From Arthrobacter sp. KBS0703 (GTDB taxonomy: Bacteria; Actinomycetota; Actinomycetes; Actinomycetales; Micrococcaceae): a DNA stretch of 64,000 bases. The notes under the pieces are model-generated. The model searched no databases and was not told where the DNA came from. It was given only the letters and a program-made list of their open reading frames with translations. Positions within the stretch are counted from its first letter, which is position 1. Each line of letters starts with the position of its first letter. Position numbers and translations under genes: made by a program. Below are positions 54,606-63,975 of the stretch, piece by piece. The DNA is taken from contig NZ_MVDG02000002.1 of assembly GCF_002008315.2 (NCBI RefSeq), positions 1 through 64,000 of the forward strand, given 5' to 3'.

Positions 54606-55568
54606 TCAGGCCCCTTCCTGCGGCGTGGATTCCCGCCGCGGACTCTGTGGCGGCCAGAAATCGCCGGACACACGGGAGGGCATCCCGCCCGTCCGGGTGT
54701 CCAGCTCGTCCCGGATCTCCCCGGCCAGGCGGTGCGTCATGTCGCGCCGCCAGGCCGGCAGGCCGTGAATGTCGTCGTGGTACAGGCTGTCCGGGATGGC
54801 CCCGTCCAGCGCGGCTGCGAGGTCCTCCGCGTCCGGCGCCGAGCCGAAGCGCAGCTGCACGGGCCGCTTCGTCGCGGCCGTGACAGTGAGCGTCAGGTGC
54901 CCGCAGCCGTCGAGCGTTCCGATCAGCAGCACCCCCGAGCGGCCGAGGTTGCTCAGCGACAGCCGGCGGAACGCCACCCGCGAGGACAGGGCCGACGCCG
55001 GGAGGCTGACACTGCGCAGCAGCTCGCCTGGTGCCAGGGCGTTCTGCCCGTCTCCGGTGATGAACTCCGCCACCGGCAGCTCCCGGCTGGAGCCGTCCGG
55101 GCTGAGCACCGTGGCGGTGCCGTCCAGTCCGGCGCAGAGCGAGATCATGGGGCCGGCGGGGAGTGAGGTGCACAGGTTTCCGCCCACCGTGGACATGTTC
55201 CACACCTTGAAAGACGCCACGAAGGAGTCGCAGCAGGGGCGGATGAGGTCCAGGCCGGGCCAGTCGGGGGCCGGTGCCGGTGACTCTGCGGTCATTGATC
55301 CGGCTGTCGGTGATCCGGCCAGCGTGTCCGGCAGTGCGTAGAGCTCGGCAACGGTGCACGTGGCGGCGAGCTCGATGCCCGCATCTGTTACCGTGACTGC
55401 GGGCCAGCCGGCCGAGCCGAGGTCCAGCAGGCGCCGGAGCGGCTCCGGGCCGAAGGCGGTGCTGCCGTAGGAAAAGAGCACGGTGCCGCCGGCGAGCCAG
55501 GCGTCGCCGTCGCGCCAGTCGGCAGGGTCCGTGGTGCGGACCACGGCCTCAATGGTGTTCATGTCCAT
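54606..55568 (-). CDS. Xanthine dehydrogenase FAD-binding subunit
   Basis: This is a 320-residue CoxM/XdhB-type flavin subunit. FAD contacts are seen in [10 protein letters not shown] near the N-terminus and [14 protein letters not shown] in the middle. The C-terminal CO-dehydrogenase flavoprotein domain contains [13 protein letters not shown]. It lies 2 bp upstream of the iron-sulfur/Mo chain and overlaps the end of xdhC by 10 bp, so the three are one minus-strand operon. It passes electrons from the clusters to NAD or another acceptor. Confidence 0.92.
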   Translation of the reverse strand: MDMNTIEAVVRTTDPADWRDGDAWLAGGTVLFSYGSTAFGPEPLRRLLDLGSAGWPAVTVTDAGIELAATCTVAELYALPDTLAGSPTAGSMTAESPAPAPDWPGLDLIRPCCDSFVASFKVWNMSTVGGNLCTSLPAGPMISLCAGLDGTATVLSPDGSSRELPVAEFITGDGQNALAPGELLRSVSLPASALSSRVAFRRLSLSNLGRSGVLLIGTLDGCGHLTLTVTAATKRPVQLRFGSAPDAEDLAAALDGAIPDSLYHDDIHGLPAWRRDMTHRLAGEIRDELDTRTGGMPSRVSGDFWPPQSPRRESTPQEGA

Positions 55569-56988
55569 GCTGTCTCCTGGCGGGCTGATGCGGTGCCGGG
55601 GCGCGGCTCTGTGCTGAGGCGCGGCCCGGAAGGGAGGCGCGGTTCGGCGAAAAGGCTTTGTTCAGAGGGGAAGCGGGGCTCGGCGGGAAGGCGGTGGATG
55701 GGACCGGTGCCGTCTTTGAGCGGCGGGCAGGCCGCGGAGCCGCTGCGGGCAGCGATGAGCTCCGCCGTAATGGAGACCGCCACTTCGGCCGGCGTGACGG
55801 CCCCGAGATCCAGGCCGATCGGTGAATGCAGCCGGGCCAGTTGTGCAGGGGTCACGCCCGCCTCGAGCAGGGCATCGAAGCGCTGCCGGTGGCTGCGCCG
55901 CGAGCCCATCGCTCCGACGAACGCGACGTCCAGGCCCAGTGCGGTCCTCAGGAGCGGGATGTCGAATTTGGGGTCGTGGGTGAGCACGCAGATCACGGTC
56001 CTCGCGTCCACCCGGCCCGCGGAGGCTTCGGCGGCGAGATACCTGTGCGGCCAGTCGGTGGCGACGTCATCCGCGGCGGCGAAGCGGTCCTGTCCGGAGA
56101 ACGCGGGGCGGGCGTCGCAGAGCGTGACGCGGTAGCCGAGCAGCTTTGCGGCAGGCAGCAGCGCGGCGCCGAAGTCGTTGGCCCCGAAGACCAGCAAACG
56201 GGCCGCAGGCATCCTGCTCTCCACGAGCAGCATGGCCGGCTCCGGGCCGGTGCCGTCGTTTTGTGGCACGGCTGTGCCGGAATCCGTGCCGGAAACTACA
56301 ACCGAACCTTCACCGGACGTTGCCGCGGCGTGGGCCGAGACGGGGGCCGAGGTGCCGGCCGCCGGAAGGCAGCCCTCCGGCGGGGCGAGCCGCACCAGTC
56401 CGGTCCGGCCGCCGCGCAGCAGCGGTTCCAGCTGGGCAGCGGCCGCCAGCATCTGCCGCCCGGCGGCCGGGGCGCCAACATGGTCCAGCCCCAGTAGCGC
56501 CGCGAGTTCCGCGGAAGCGGCCACCCGGAAGGTTGCCGGATCGGGGATCACGACGGCCAACGCCTGTCTCTTATACACATCTCGTCCACCCGCCGGATCA
56601 GGGCCAGTGCGCCGTCGCGTCCGTGGCCGGCGAGCGCCTGCAGGTTCTCCAGCCGGAGCCCGCCCGGGGCCGATCCCAGCGGCTGGATGTGGACCTCCAG
56701 CTCACCGCCGCAGGTGAGCCCGACGGCGAACGCGTCCTCGCGACTGTAGCCGAAATGCTCGAGGCGGCTGCCGCCGTCGGCCATCACTTCGAGTGCCGAC
56801 TGAACCACGGCCCCCTCAACGCAGCCGCCGGACAGGCTGCCCAGGATCCTTCCCGTTTCGGAAACCAGCATGGACGTCCCCGGCGGGCGCGGTACCGAGC
56901 CGCTGGCCGCAACGATGGTGGCCACGGCACACTGCTCGCCGGACACCGCCGGGCGCCAGCCGCTCAGAGAAGGCATTAGATCCAGCAT
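55559..56988 (-). CDS. XdhC-type molybdenum cofactor sulfuration/insertion factor, split by half adapter
   Basis: The N-terminal XdhC domain starts MLDLMPSLSG and contains VATIVAASGSVPRPPGTSMLV and GSLSGGCVEGAVV. The C-terminal Rossmann part shows LLVFGANDFGAALLPAAKLLGY, CVLTHDPKFDIPLL and VGAMGSRRSHRQR. XdhC binds the molybdenum cofactor and helps its sulfuration before insertion into xanthine dehydrogenase. The single mosaic end at 56564-56582 lies between them with an in-frame reading across, so it is an artefact and the true gene is whole. The C-terminal tail of about 45 residues is Pro/Arg-rich and repeats EPR-P-type motifs. Confidence 0.88.
56564..56582. other. Single Tn5 mosaic end in xdhC
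   Basis: The sequence CTGTCTCTTATACACATCT lies between the codons for RRVDE and ALAVVIP. It is one of two single-end occurrences in the window. Confidence 0.93.
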
Positions 56989-57159
56989 GGCGGCACTCCC
57001 TCTTCCCGTGCGATGGTGCCCATATTGTCATTCCTATCCTTTGTACGGGGAAGCGTTCACCATGGCGCACGCATCAATTTGGTTGCAGTTGGTGGACCGG
57101 GGCGGGCCCCATCTGCCTGCCCCGGTCCGGTCTTTGTCGGCCGGCTACGCGCCGAACCG

Positions 57160-58677
57160 TTAGGCGCCGAGCAGCGCGCTGACGGGGCCGCGGGCGAAGT
57201 AGACCAGGAAGCCGGCCGTCACCACCCACATCAGCGGGTGGATCTTCTTGGCCTTGCCGGAGGCTGCCCCGATCACGGCCCAGGACACGAAGCCCACTCC
57301 GATGCCGTTGGCGATCGAGTAGCTCAGCGGCATGGTGACGATGGTCAGGAAGGCCGGGAGGGCCACCGCGAACTTAGAGAACTTGATCTCGCGGATCTGG
57401 GCCATCATCATGGCGCCCACCACCACCAGGGCGGCGGCGGCAACCTCGAGCGGCACCACGCTGGTGAGCGGGGTGAGGAACATGGACCCCAGGAACAGCG
57501 CGCCGGTGACCACCGACGCCAGCCCGGTGCGGGCACCTTCCCCGATGCCCGCCGCGGAGTCGATGTACACGGTGTTGGAGGACCCCGACGTCGCGCCGCC
57601 GGCCACGGCCCCGATGCCTTCCACGATGAAGGCCGACTTCAGCCGCGGGAACGTGCCGTCCTTGTGTGCCACGCCCGCGCTCTTGGCGAGCCCGGTCATG
57701 GTGCCCATTGCGTCGAAGAAGTTGGTGAACACGAGGGTGAACACCAGCATGGTCGCGGCGAGCCCGCCGATCCGGCCGAAGGCACCGAACATGTCGAACT
57801 GGCCCACCAGGCCCAGGTCCGGCGCCGACACCAGATGGCCGGACAGCACGGGGGTGTTAAGGTGCCAGCCGCCGGGGTTGGCCTCGCTGCCGGGGCCGAT
57901 GTGGAAAATCGCCTCCACGAATGCCGCCAGGACGGTGCTGGCCACGATGCCGATCAGCAGGCCGCCCTGGACCTTCCGTGCCACCAGGATGCCCATGACC
58001 AGCAGGCCCACGATGAACACCATGGTGGGGATGGACGTGATGGAGCCGTTCTCGCCGAGCTGGACGGGCGGCCCGCCGGTGGTGGCGCGGACGAAGCCCG
58101 AGTCCACGAAGCCGATGAAGGCGATGAACAGGCCGATGCCGACGGTGATGGCCGCCTTCAGCTCCTTGGGGACTGCCCGGAAAATGGCGGTCCGGGCGCC
58201 GGTGACGCCGAACAGGACGATCAGGATGCCGTTGATGACCACCAGTCCCATGGCCTCGGCCCAGGTGACCTCGTGGATCACGGCCACGGCGAGGAAGGAA
58301 TTGATGCCGAGGCCTGCCGCGAGTCCGAAGGGCAGGTTCGCGATTAATCCGAACAGGATGGTCATGACTCCGGCGGTGAGGCCGGTGACGGCGCCCACCT
58401 GCGCCGCGGACAGCCAGCCGCCGGCAACGTCCGTGGGGGCATTGTCCGCGCTGAAGCCGCCCAGGATCAGCGGGTTCAGGATGACGATGTACGCCATGGT
58501 GAAGAAGGTGACCAGCCCGCCCCGCAGTTCGCGCGCCAGGGTGGAGCCGCGCTGGGTGATCTGGAAGAAGCGGTCAGGGAAGGCGTTCGACGCCGGCGGC
58601 CGGGTGTTCGGGGCCTGCTTCCGCTGGCGCTGGGGTGCCACGCGGGGCCCCTCGGGGGTGGTGTCCAGGATTGTCAT
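57160..58677 (-). CDS. NCS2-type purine permease (AzgA/GhxP-like, guanine/hypoxanthine)
   Basis: This is a 505-residue membrane protein with about 12-14 spans. The AzgA-type signatures are the start FFTMAYIVILNPLILGGFS, then GLAAGLGINSFLAV and TNFFDAMGTMTGLAK. The ATG at 58677 (MTILDTTPEG) is chosen because the open frame upstream overlaps guaD. It is the second gene of the guanine deaminase/xdh operon, so guanine, hypoxanthine or xanthine uptake is the natural role. NCS2 substrate preference cannot be read from sequence alone. Confidence 0.9.
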   Translation of the reverse strand: MTILDTTPEGPRVAPQRQRKQAPNTRPPASNAFPDRFFQITQRGSTLARELRGGLVTFFTMAYIVILNPLILGGFSADNAPTDVAGGWLSAAQVGAVTGLTAGVMTILFGLIANLPFGLAAGLGINSFLAVAVIHEVTWAEAMGLVVINGILIVLFGVTGARTAIFRAVPKELKAAITVGIGLFIAFIGFVDSGFVRATTGGPPVQLGENGSITSIPTMVFIVGLLVMGILVARKVQGGLLIGIVASTVLAAFVEAIFHIGPGSEANPGGWHLNTPVLSGHLVSAPDLGLVGQFDMFGAFGRIGGLAATMLVFTLVFTNFFDAMGTMTGLAKSAGVAHKDGTFPRLKSAFIVEGIGAVAGGATSGSSNTVYIDSAAGIGEGARTGLASVVTGALFLGSMFLTPLTSVVPLEVAAAALVVVGAMMMAQIREIKFSKFAVALPAFLTIVTMPLSYSIANGIGVGFVSWAVIGAASGKAKKIHPLMWVVTAGFLVYFARGPVSALLGA

Positions 58678-58691
58678 CTCAGCCACCGGCC

Positions 58692-59186
58692 CTAGTAATC
58701 GATCCTGGAGTCGAGCGTGTTCCAGGTGGTGAACGGTTCCAGGATGGCCGGCGCGCCGGGTTCGCCGAGGTCCAGTTTGGACACGGGCATCAGGGCATCC
58801 CGGTCTGCGTTGTCGAAGTACTCGTAGAAGACGGCGTCGTCGAAGCCGACGGAGGCGGCGTCGTGCCGGTCGGCGGCGAACACCACGCGGTCGATGCGGG
58901 CCCAGAGCGCGGAGGCCAGGCACATGGGGCACGGCTCGCAGCTGCTGTAGAGGGTGGAGCCGCGGAGGTCGAAGGTGCCGAGTCCGCTGCACGCGCGGCG
59001 GATGGCCGTGACCTCGGCGTGGGCGGTGGGATCGTTGTCGGCGGTGACGCGGTTGACGCCGTCGAACGCCTGACCGTCGGCGGTGACGATCACGGCTCCG
59101 AACGGGCCGCCGCTATTCAGGACGTTGGCGGTTGCCAACCGGATGGATCTGGCCAGAAAGTGTTCGGCCGTGACGGTGGTACTCAT
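58692..59186 (-). CDS. guaD: Guanine deaminase, cytidine-deaminase fold
   Basis: This 164-residue zinc enzyme converts guanine to xanthine. Zinc and catalytic residues are His56 and Glu58 in HAEVTAI and Cys86 and Cys89 in CEPCPMC. GGPFGAVIV precedes them as in Bacillus GuaD. The protein is cytosolic. It is first in the minus-strand operon, 14 bp before the NCS2 permease start, and leads to xanthine dehydrogenase. The divergent 8-oxoguanine deaminase is at 59588. Cytosine deaminase is an alternative but less likely in this context. Confidence 0.88.
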   Translation of the reverse strand: MSTTVTAEHFLARSIRLATANVLNSGGPFGAVIVTADGQAFDGVNRVTADNDPTAHAEVTAIRRACSGLGTFDLRGSTLYSSCEPCPMCLASALWARIDRVVFAADRHDAASVGFDDAVFYEYFDNADRDALMPVSKLDLGEPGAPAILEPFTTWNTLDSRIDY

Positions 59187-59587
59187 GATGCGACTCCCTT
59201 TGCTGTGGAAGCCTGTACCCGTGCCGGGACGGAAAGGACCAGTTGCGACGGTTACCAGGCTTCAGCATGTGCTTTTGAAGGTTAAGTTGCGCCTGGTAGA
59301 TAGCTTCCCGGTGGCCGGGTGCCCGCCTTTGGCAAGATCGAGATTAGCACCGGATTGTGGCCTGCGCCATACTTTTCTGGAAACTTAATTTCGCGATGTG
59401 AAATCCATGTTTCCGGGCTGTCACTTCGCCTACCGCTCACGGCTGTCACATTGCGCGGGCATTGACGCCCTTCCGGAGCCGGCCCTACGCTGGTGCCGAT
59501 CCGGCCCCCGTCAGGCGGCCGGGCACCTGGATCAGCAGACAGGCCCCTGAGCTGGAACGCATCGGCACGCCCAGACAGGAATCGCAC
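59187..59587. other. 401-bp divergent control region of the guanine and 8-oxoguanine deaminase genes
   Basis: I see no gene here. The region from 59340 to 59415 is AT-richer than its surroundings and contains TTTCTGGAAA at about 59374-59383. ATTTC-N7-GAAAT follows at 59388-59404, then another TTTCC. These inverted repeats are candidates for operators of the purine catabolic regulator. The same ATTTC-N7-G(A/G)AA pattern lies in front of the urate oxidase gene. Confidence 0.55.
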
Positions 59588-60961
59588 ATGACCCAGACAC
59601 CTTTCCGCACCCCCGAACCCCGGCTCTGGATCAGGAATCCGCAGGCCGCCTACTCCGCCAACGGCATTGAACCCTCCGGCGGCGTAGTGGTCAGCGGGGG
59701 CCGGATCACGGAGGTGCTTGGCTCCGGCGAACTGCCGTCGGCGGCCTGCGAGGAGACGTTCGACGCCTCCGCGCATGTTTTGCTACCGGGCCTGATCAAC
59801 ACCCACCACCACTTCTACCAAACGCTGACCCGCGCCTGGGGGCCGGTGGCCAACGCCCCGCTGTTCCCTTGGCTGCAGACCCTCTACCCGGTGTGGGCCC
59901 GGCTCACGCCGCGGGACCTCGAGCTCGCCGCCACCGTGGCCCTCGCCGAGCTCCTGCTGTCCGGCTGCACCACGGCGGCGGACCACCATTACCTGTTCCC
60001 GCCGGGCATGGAGGACGCCATAGACATCGAAGTGCGGGCGGTCCGCCGGCTGGGGATGCGGGCCACCCTGACCCGCGGCTCCATGGCCTTGGGACAGAGC
60101 GACGGCGGGCTGCCGCCGCAGTCGACCGTGCAGGCGGCGGAAGTGATCCTTGCCGACAGCGAACGGCTGATAGGGCAGTACCACGAGCGCGGCGACGGCG
60201 CCGTGATCCAGATCGGACTGGCTCCGTGTTCGCCGTTTTCCGTGACCAGGGAGATCATGGCCGAGAGCGCCCTGATGGCCGAGCGGCTGGACGTCCGGCT
60301 GCACACGCACCTGGCCGAGACCCTGGACGAGGAAGAGTTCTGCCTCAGGATGTTCGGGCTGCGGACCGTCGACTATCTCGACAGCGTGGGCTGGCTGACG
60401 GACCGGACATGGCTCGGCCACGGCATCCATTTCAGCGACGCCGAGATCGCCCGGCTGGGAGCCGCGGGCACCGCCGTCGCGCACTGCCCGACGTCGAACA
60501 TGCGGCTGGCATCCGGCACCGCGCGGGTCCTGGAACTCGAGGACGCGGGAGTGCCCGTGGGGCTGGGGGTGGACGGATCGGCGTCGAACGATGCGTCAAA
60601 CATGATCCTCGAGGCGCGGCAGGCGCTGTACCTGCAGCGGCTGCGCTACGGGGCCCAGGTTCCTGTAGAGCGTGCGCTGGGCTGGGCCACCCGCGGATCG
60701 GCGGCGGCGCTGGGCCGGACGGACCTCGGCCAGCTGGCACCCGGGATGCAGGCCGACCTGGCCCTGTTCAGGCTCGATGACCTGCGGTTCTCGGGCAGCC
60801 ACGATCCCCTCGCCGCATTGCTGCTGTGCGGTGCGGACCGGGCCGACCGGGTGATGGTGGGCGGGCAGTGGCGCGTCATTGACGGGCAGATCCCGGGGCT
60901 GGACGTGGCCGGGCTGATCGCCGAGCACTCGGCCGCAGCCCGGCGGCTCGTCGCCGGCTAG
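59588..60961 (+). CDS. 8-oxoguanine deaminase (amidohydrolase family)
   Basis: This is a 457-residue metal-dependent amidohydrolase. Metal ligands are seen in LPGLINTHHHFYQTLTR, HTHLAET and GHGIHFSD, and the catalytic aspartate in VDGSASNDASN. These segments resemble the 8-oxoguanine deaminase subgroup. The enzyme should deaminate 8-oxoguanine to urate. The ATG at 59588 (MTQTPFRTPEP) is preferred over the frame opening at 59462. It is divergent from guaD with a shared 401-bp control region. A chlorohydrolase/atrazine-type substrate is possible but not supported by context. Confidence 0.85.
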   Translation: MTQTPFRTPEPRLWIRNPQAAYSANGIEPSGGVVVSGGRITEVLGSGELPSAACEETFDASAHVLLPGLINTHHHFYQTLTRAWGPVANAPLFPWLQTLYPVWARLTPRDLELAATVALAELLLSGCTTAADHHYLFPPGMEDAIDIEVRAVRRLGMRATLTRGSMALGQSDGGLPPQSTVQAAEVILADSERLIGQYHERGDGAVIQIGLAPCSPFSVTREIMAESALMAERLDVRLHTHLAETLDEEEFCLRMFGLRTVDYLDSVGWLTDRTWLGHGIHFSDAEIARLGAAGTAVAHCPTSNMRLASGTARVLELEDAGVPVGLGVDGSASNDASNMILEARQALYLQRLRYGAQVPVERALGWATRGSAAALGRTDLGQLAPGMQADLALFRLDDLRFSGSHDPLAALLLCGADRADRVMVGGQWRVIDGQIPGLDVAGLIAEHSAAARRLVAG

Positions 60962-61089
60962 GCTCCCCTTTCCGGCAGGCTCCGTTTCGACCGTTCCCTT
61001 CGCACTCGATGCACGCAAACGTCTTGCGCGCCGGGAACCATCGAAACGGGGCCTATGCTGCGACATCCGATCGTTGCTAGCGTGGCGCC

Positions 61090-62092
61090 ATGACTCCGTC
61101 GAAGACGCCGGCCGAGATCCTGGACATTGCCGGCACCGAGGTCCGCATCTCGAGTCCGGACAAGGTGGTGTTCCCCGAGCCCGGCCTGACGAAGCTCGAC
61201 CTGGTGCGCTACTACCTTGCCGTCGCGGACGGTGCGCTGCGCGGCGCGGGCGGCCGGCCGATGGTGCTCAAGCGCTTCCCGAAGGGCATCGACGCCGAGC
61301 CGTTCTTTCAGAAGCGCGTGCCCGAAAACCACCCCGAATTCATCGACACGGCGGTACTGAACTACGCGTCGGGGACGTCGGCTGAGGAGGCCGTCATCTG
61401 GGATGCCGCGGGCCTGGCGTGGGTCGTGAACCTTGGCTGCCTCGACCTCAACCCGCATCCGGTGCGCGCGGAGGACCTCGAACCTGTCTCTTATACACAT
61501 CTAGATGTGTATAAGAGACACTCGATCCGATGCCGGGCGTCGACTGGTCCCAGATCGTTGATGTTGCGTATGTCGCGCGGGAGGTGCTCGACGACGTCGG
61601 GCTCGTGGGGTGGCCGAAGACGAGCGGTTCGCGCGGACTCCACATCCTGGTGCGCATCTCGCCGCAGTGGTCGTACCGCGACGTGCGGCTCGCCGCCGAG
61701 ACCCTCGCCCGCGAGGTCGAAAACCGCGCTCCGGGCCTCGCCACCGCGCGGTGGTGGAAGGAGGAGCGCGGCGAGAGTGTGTTTGTCGACTTCAACCAGA
61801 ACGCCAAGGACCGCACCGTGGCATCGGCCTACTCGATCCGGCCCCTGCCCGACGCCCGGGTCTCGACGCCGCTCACCTGGGATGAGGTCCGCTCCGCCCG
61901 GCCGGAACAGTTCACGGTGCCCACAGTGATCGAGCGCTTCGCCGCGATGGGCGACCCCACGCCGGCATCGACGGCGCGGTCGGCTCACTCGACGGGCTCC
62001 TCGCGCTGGCCGCCGAGCTCGGCCCCGCCGAGAAGCCGCCGCGCGGCGGCGACGGCTCCGGCCGCCGGCAGGTCGGTGATGCCACTCATTGA
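61090..62092 (+). CDS. LigD-type polymerase/primase domain protein, split by adapter and one frameshift
   Basis: The sequence begins MTPSKTPAEILDIAG and continues KVVFPEPGLTKLDLVRYYLAVA, GRPMVLKRFPKG, FFQKRVPENHP and VVNLGCLDLNPHPVRAEDLE. This is the order seen in the NHEJ polymerase domain of LigD, which fills gaps at double-strand breaks. The adapter at 61484-61520 removes about eight codons, including the first Asp of the DLDP metal motif. The rest reads LDPMPGVDW, then GWPKTSGSRGLHILVRI. One base seems missing near 61955. In the corrected frame the protein ends DATH at 62092. No ligase or nuclease domain is attached. Confidence 0.87.
61484..61520. other. Mate-pair junction adapter in the LigD-like gene
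   Basis: This is 37 of 38 adapter bases. It replaces the codons just before LDPMPGVDW, including part of the catalytic DLDP. Confidence 0.95.
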
Positions 62093-62348
62093 GGTCGCCC
62101 GCACCAGGACCAAGCCCGAGGCGCTCGCGGCGCTCGACGAATGGAAGACCCTGCATGCGGACCTCGTCCCGGCCCTACACCCCGCCGACGTGCTCGTCGA
62201 CGGAATGCGCGGATCGAGCTCGCTCTGGTACCGGGTGCGGGTGAACCTGCAGCACGTCCCCGAAGCGGAGCGTCCGCCGCAGGAGGAGCTCATCGCCGAC
62301 TACGACCCCTGGGCCGGCAAGGAGTGGCCGGGGCGTCCGGCGTCCTAA
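62079..62348 (+). CDS. Small protein of unknown function overlapping the LigD-like gene
   Basis: This is an 89-residue protein, MPLIEVARTRTKPEALAALD and on, rich in Glu, Leu and Arg. The last 25 residues contain IADYDPWAGKEW. The ATG at 62079 overlaps the end of the LigD-like gene by 14 bp in another frame, which suggests coupled expression and perhaps a shared repair role. I do not recognise the family. Confidence 0.7.
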   Translation: MPLIEVARTRTKPEALAALDEWKTLHADLVPALHPADVLVDGMRGSSSLWYRVRVNLQHVPEAERPPQEELIADYDPWAGKEWPGRPAS

Positions 62349-62360
62349 CGCCGGCGCCCC

Positions 62361-62546
62361 TCAGCGGATTGCGCGTCGCTCGCGGCCGAAGACCGGCAGC
62401 GCCCGCAGCCAGCGGGAGAGGCCGCGGGCCTGGCGGTCGCAGTCGGCCGGGATGTAAAAGTCGGGATCCGTGGCGCCGAACGGCAGATACAGTTCCTGGC
62501 CGGGCGCCGGGAATTCCGCGACGTTGTTCTTATCCTGCGAGTCCAT
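62361..62546 (-). CDS. Small protein of unknown function
   Basis: This is a 61-residue protein starting MDSQDKNNVAEFPAPGQELY. A strong AGGAGG site lies 6 nt before the ATG, which argues that it is real. It has an acidic Asp/Pro-rich middle and a basic end (FGRERRAIR). It contains no membrane span or signal. It converges with the 89-residue gene, 12 bp apart. The family is unknown. Confidence 0.65.
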   Translation of the reverse strand: MDSQDKNNVAEFPAPGQELYLPFGATDPDFYIPADCDRQARGLSRWLRALPVFGRERRAIR

Positions 62547-62908
62547 CTGTTCCTCCTCGTTCTTGTGTTGCCTGCCTTCCGGACTAATTTCACAATCCGG
62601 AAAGTATTTTTTGTTATATGGAAAATTCTAGGCCGGCCTGCCGGCGCGGTCAAGACCCCGCAAGGCGACCGGTCACAATCGGATTTTTCAAATTGTGATG
62701 TACACCACGGCATGGCTGCGCTACGCTGGAAGGCAATTCGTGGCGCATGTCACGTAACCTGGGAGCAGCAGGCAGGGTCGTAATGAGCTGACATCAACTG
62801 ATGTCGGCTCATTTTTTGTTGGGTCGACGGGACAAGAAACGCGTGGGAAACACGCGCTTAATTTCACTGTGGAACTTTGGTTCCACTTACGGAAGTTGGG
62901 AACTGACC
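62547..62908. other. 362-bp leader/promoter region of the urate oxidase gene
   Basis: The left part is AT-rich (62580-62630) and contains ATTTC-N7-GGAAA at 62587-62603, like the site in front of the guanine deaminase operon. The right part carries a terminator-like hairpin 92 bp before the uricase start. There is no other gene. Confidence 0.55.
62782..62817 (+). terminator. Terminator-like hairpin in the urate oxidase leader
   Basis: AATGAGC(T)GACATC and GATGTC(G)GCTCATT form a stem with a 3-4 nt loop, followed by TTTTTT. It stands between the likely promoter and the uricase ATG at 62909. It could be an attenuator, or the end of a short upstream RNA. Confidence 0.7.
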
Positions 62909-63817
62909 ATGAGCAACAACATCGTCCTCGGCAACAACCAGTACGGCAAGGCTGAAGTCCGCGTCGTCAAGATCACCCGGGACACGGCGCGCCACGAGAT
63001 TGAAGACCTGAACGTCACCTCGCAGCTCCGCGGCGACTTCGCCGCGGCCCACCTCGAAGGCGACAACGCCCACGTCGTGGCCACGGACACGCAGAAGAAC
63101 ACCATCTACGCCTTCGCCCGCGAAGGTATCGGCTCACCCGAAGCCTTCCTGCTGCGCCTCGGAGAGCACTTCACGTCCAGCTTCGAATGGGTCACCGGCG
63201 GCCGCTGGGAAGCCGAGTCCTACAGCTGGGACCGCATCCAGGCCCACGGCAGCGCGCACGACCACTCCTTCGTGCGCAACGGCCAGGAGGTCCGTACGGC
63301 GGTGCTGGTCCGCGAGGGCTCCACCACCCACCTGATTTCGGGGCTCAAGGACCTGACCGTCCTGAAGTCCACGCAGTCCGGTTTTGTTGGCTACCCCAAG
63401 GACAAATACACCACGCTGCCGGAGACCACGGACCGGATCCTCGCCACCGACGTTTCCGCCCGCTGGCGCTTCAAGGCAGGAACGGACTTCAACTCCCTGG
63501 ACTTCAACAAGAACTACGACGACGTTAAGGCCCTCCTGCTCGAAGGCTTCACCGAGAAGTACTCGCACGCCCTGCAGCAGACGCTCTTCGACATGGGCAC
63601 CAAGGTCCTCGAGGCGCACAGCGAGATCGAGGAGATCAGGTTCTCGATGCCCAACAAGCACCACTTCCTGGTGGACCTCTCGCCGTTCGGCCTGGACAAC
63701 CCCAACGAGGTCTTCTTCGCCGCGGACCGCCCGTACGGCCTGATCGAGGCCACCGTCCAGCGGGACGATGCCGCTCCGGCAGAGATCGCCTGGTCCGGCA
63801 TCGCCGGCTTCTGCTGA
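62909..63817 (+). CDS. Urate oxidase
   Basis: This 302-residue cofactor-free enzyme oxidises urate to 5-hydroxyisourate. The catalytic Lys is K14 in QYGKAEVRVVKI, and Thr is T61 in VVATDTQKNTIYAFA. The mid-segment LRLGEHFTSSFEWVTGG and the end IEEIRFSMPNKHHF are typical of the family, and the T-fold repeat is recognisable. I chose the ATG at 62909 (MSNNIVLGNNQYG) because the homology begins there; the in-frame ATG at 62801 lies within the hairpin. It is the next step after xanthine dehydrogenase in the same window. Confidence 0.95.
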   Translation: MSNNIVLGNNQYGKAEVRVVKITRDTARHEIEDLNVTSQLRGDFAAAHLEGDNAHVVATDTQKNTIYAFAREGIGSPEAFLLRLGEHFTSSFEWVTGGRWEAESYSWDRIQAHGSAHDHSFVRNGQEVRTAVLVREGSTTHLISGLKDLTVLKSTQSGFVGYPKDKYTTLPETTDRILATDVSARWRFKAGTDFNSLDFNKNYDDVKALLLEGFTEKYSHALQQTLFDMGTKVLEAHSEIEEIRFSMPNKHHFLVDLSPFGLDNPNEVFFAADRPYGLIEATVQRDDAAPAEIAWSGIAGFC

Positions 63818-63832
63818 CCCGCACCGGCGGCT

Positions 63833-63854
63833 GAGCCTGGCTCCCCCCAGGCTC
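63833..63854 (+). terminator. Hairpin after urate oxidase
   Basis: GAGCCTGG (63833-63840) and CCAGGCTC (63847-63854) pair with a 6-nt loop, 15 bp after the stop. No T-run follows. Confidence 0.55.
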
Positions 63855-63908
63855 GGCCACCGGGCAGGCAGTCCCGACAGGGCCCGCCAAGCACCACTGA
63901 TTCAAAAC

Positions 63909-63975
63909 TTGTTAGCCAGACATTGTTAGCCAGACGAAGGCGTCTGCCATGAACCAAGAAAGTCTGCCATGAACA
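63909..63975. repeat. Paired short direct repeats around the last start codon
   Basis: TTGTTAGCCAGAC occurs at 63909-63921 and 63923-63935. GTCTGCCATGAAC occurs at 63942-63954 and 63963-63975. CAGACG-AAGG-CGTCTG also makes a small hairpin between the pairs. The repeats duplicate the start-codon region of the next gene. Confidence 0.75.

Noticed and set aside
62640..62820. Known riboswitch, SRP RNA or 6C RNA upstream of urate oxidase
   Set aside because: The conserved cores I know for xanthine (NMT1), guanine, ZTP and SRP RNAs do not fit. Only an unassigned terminator hairpin is supported.
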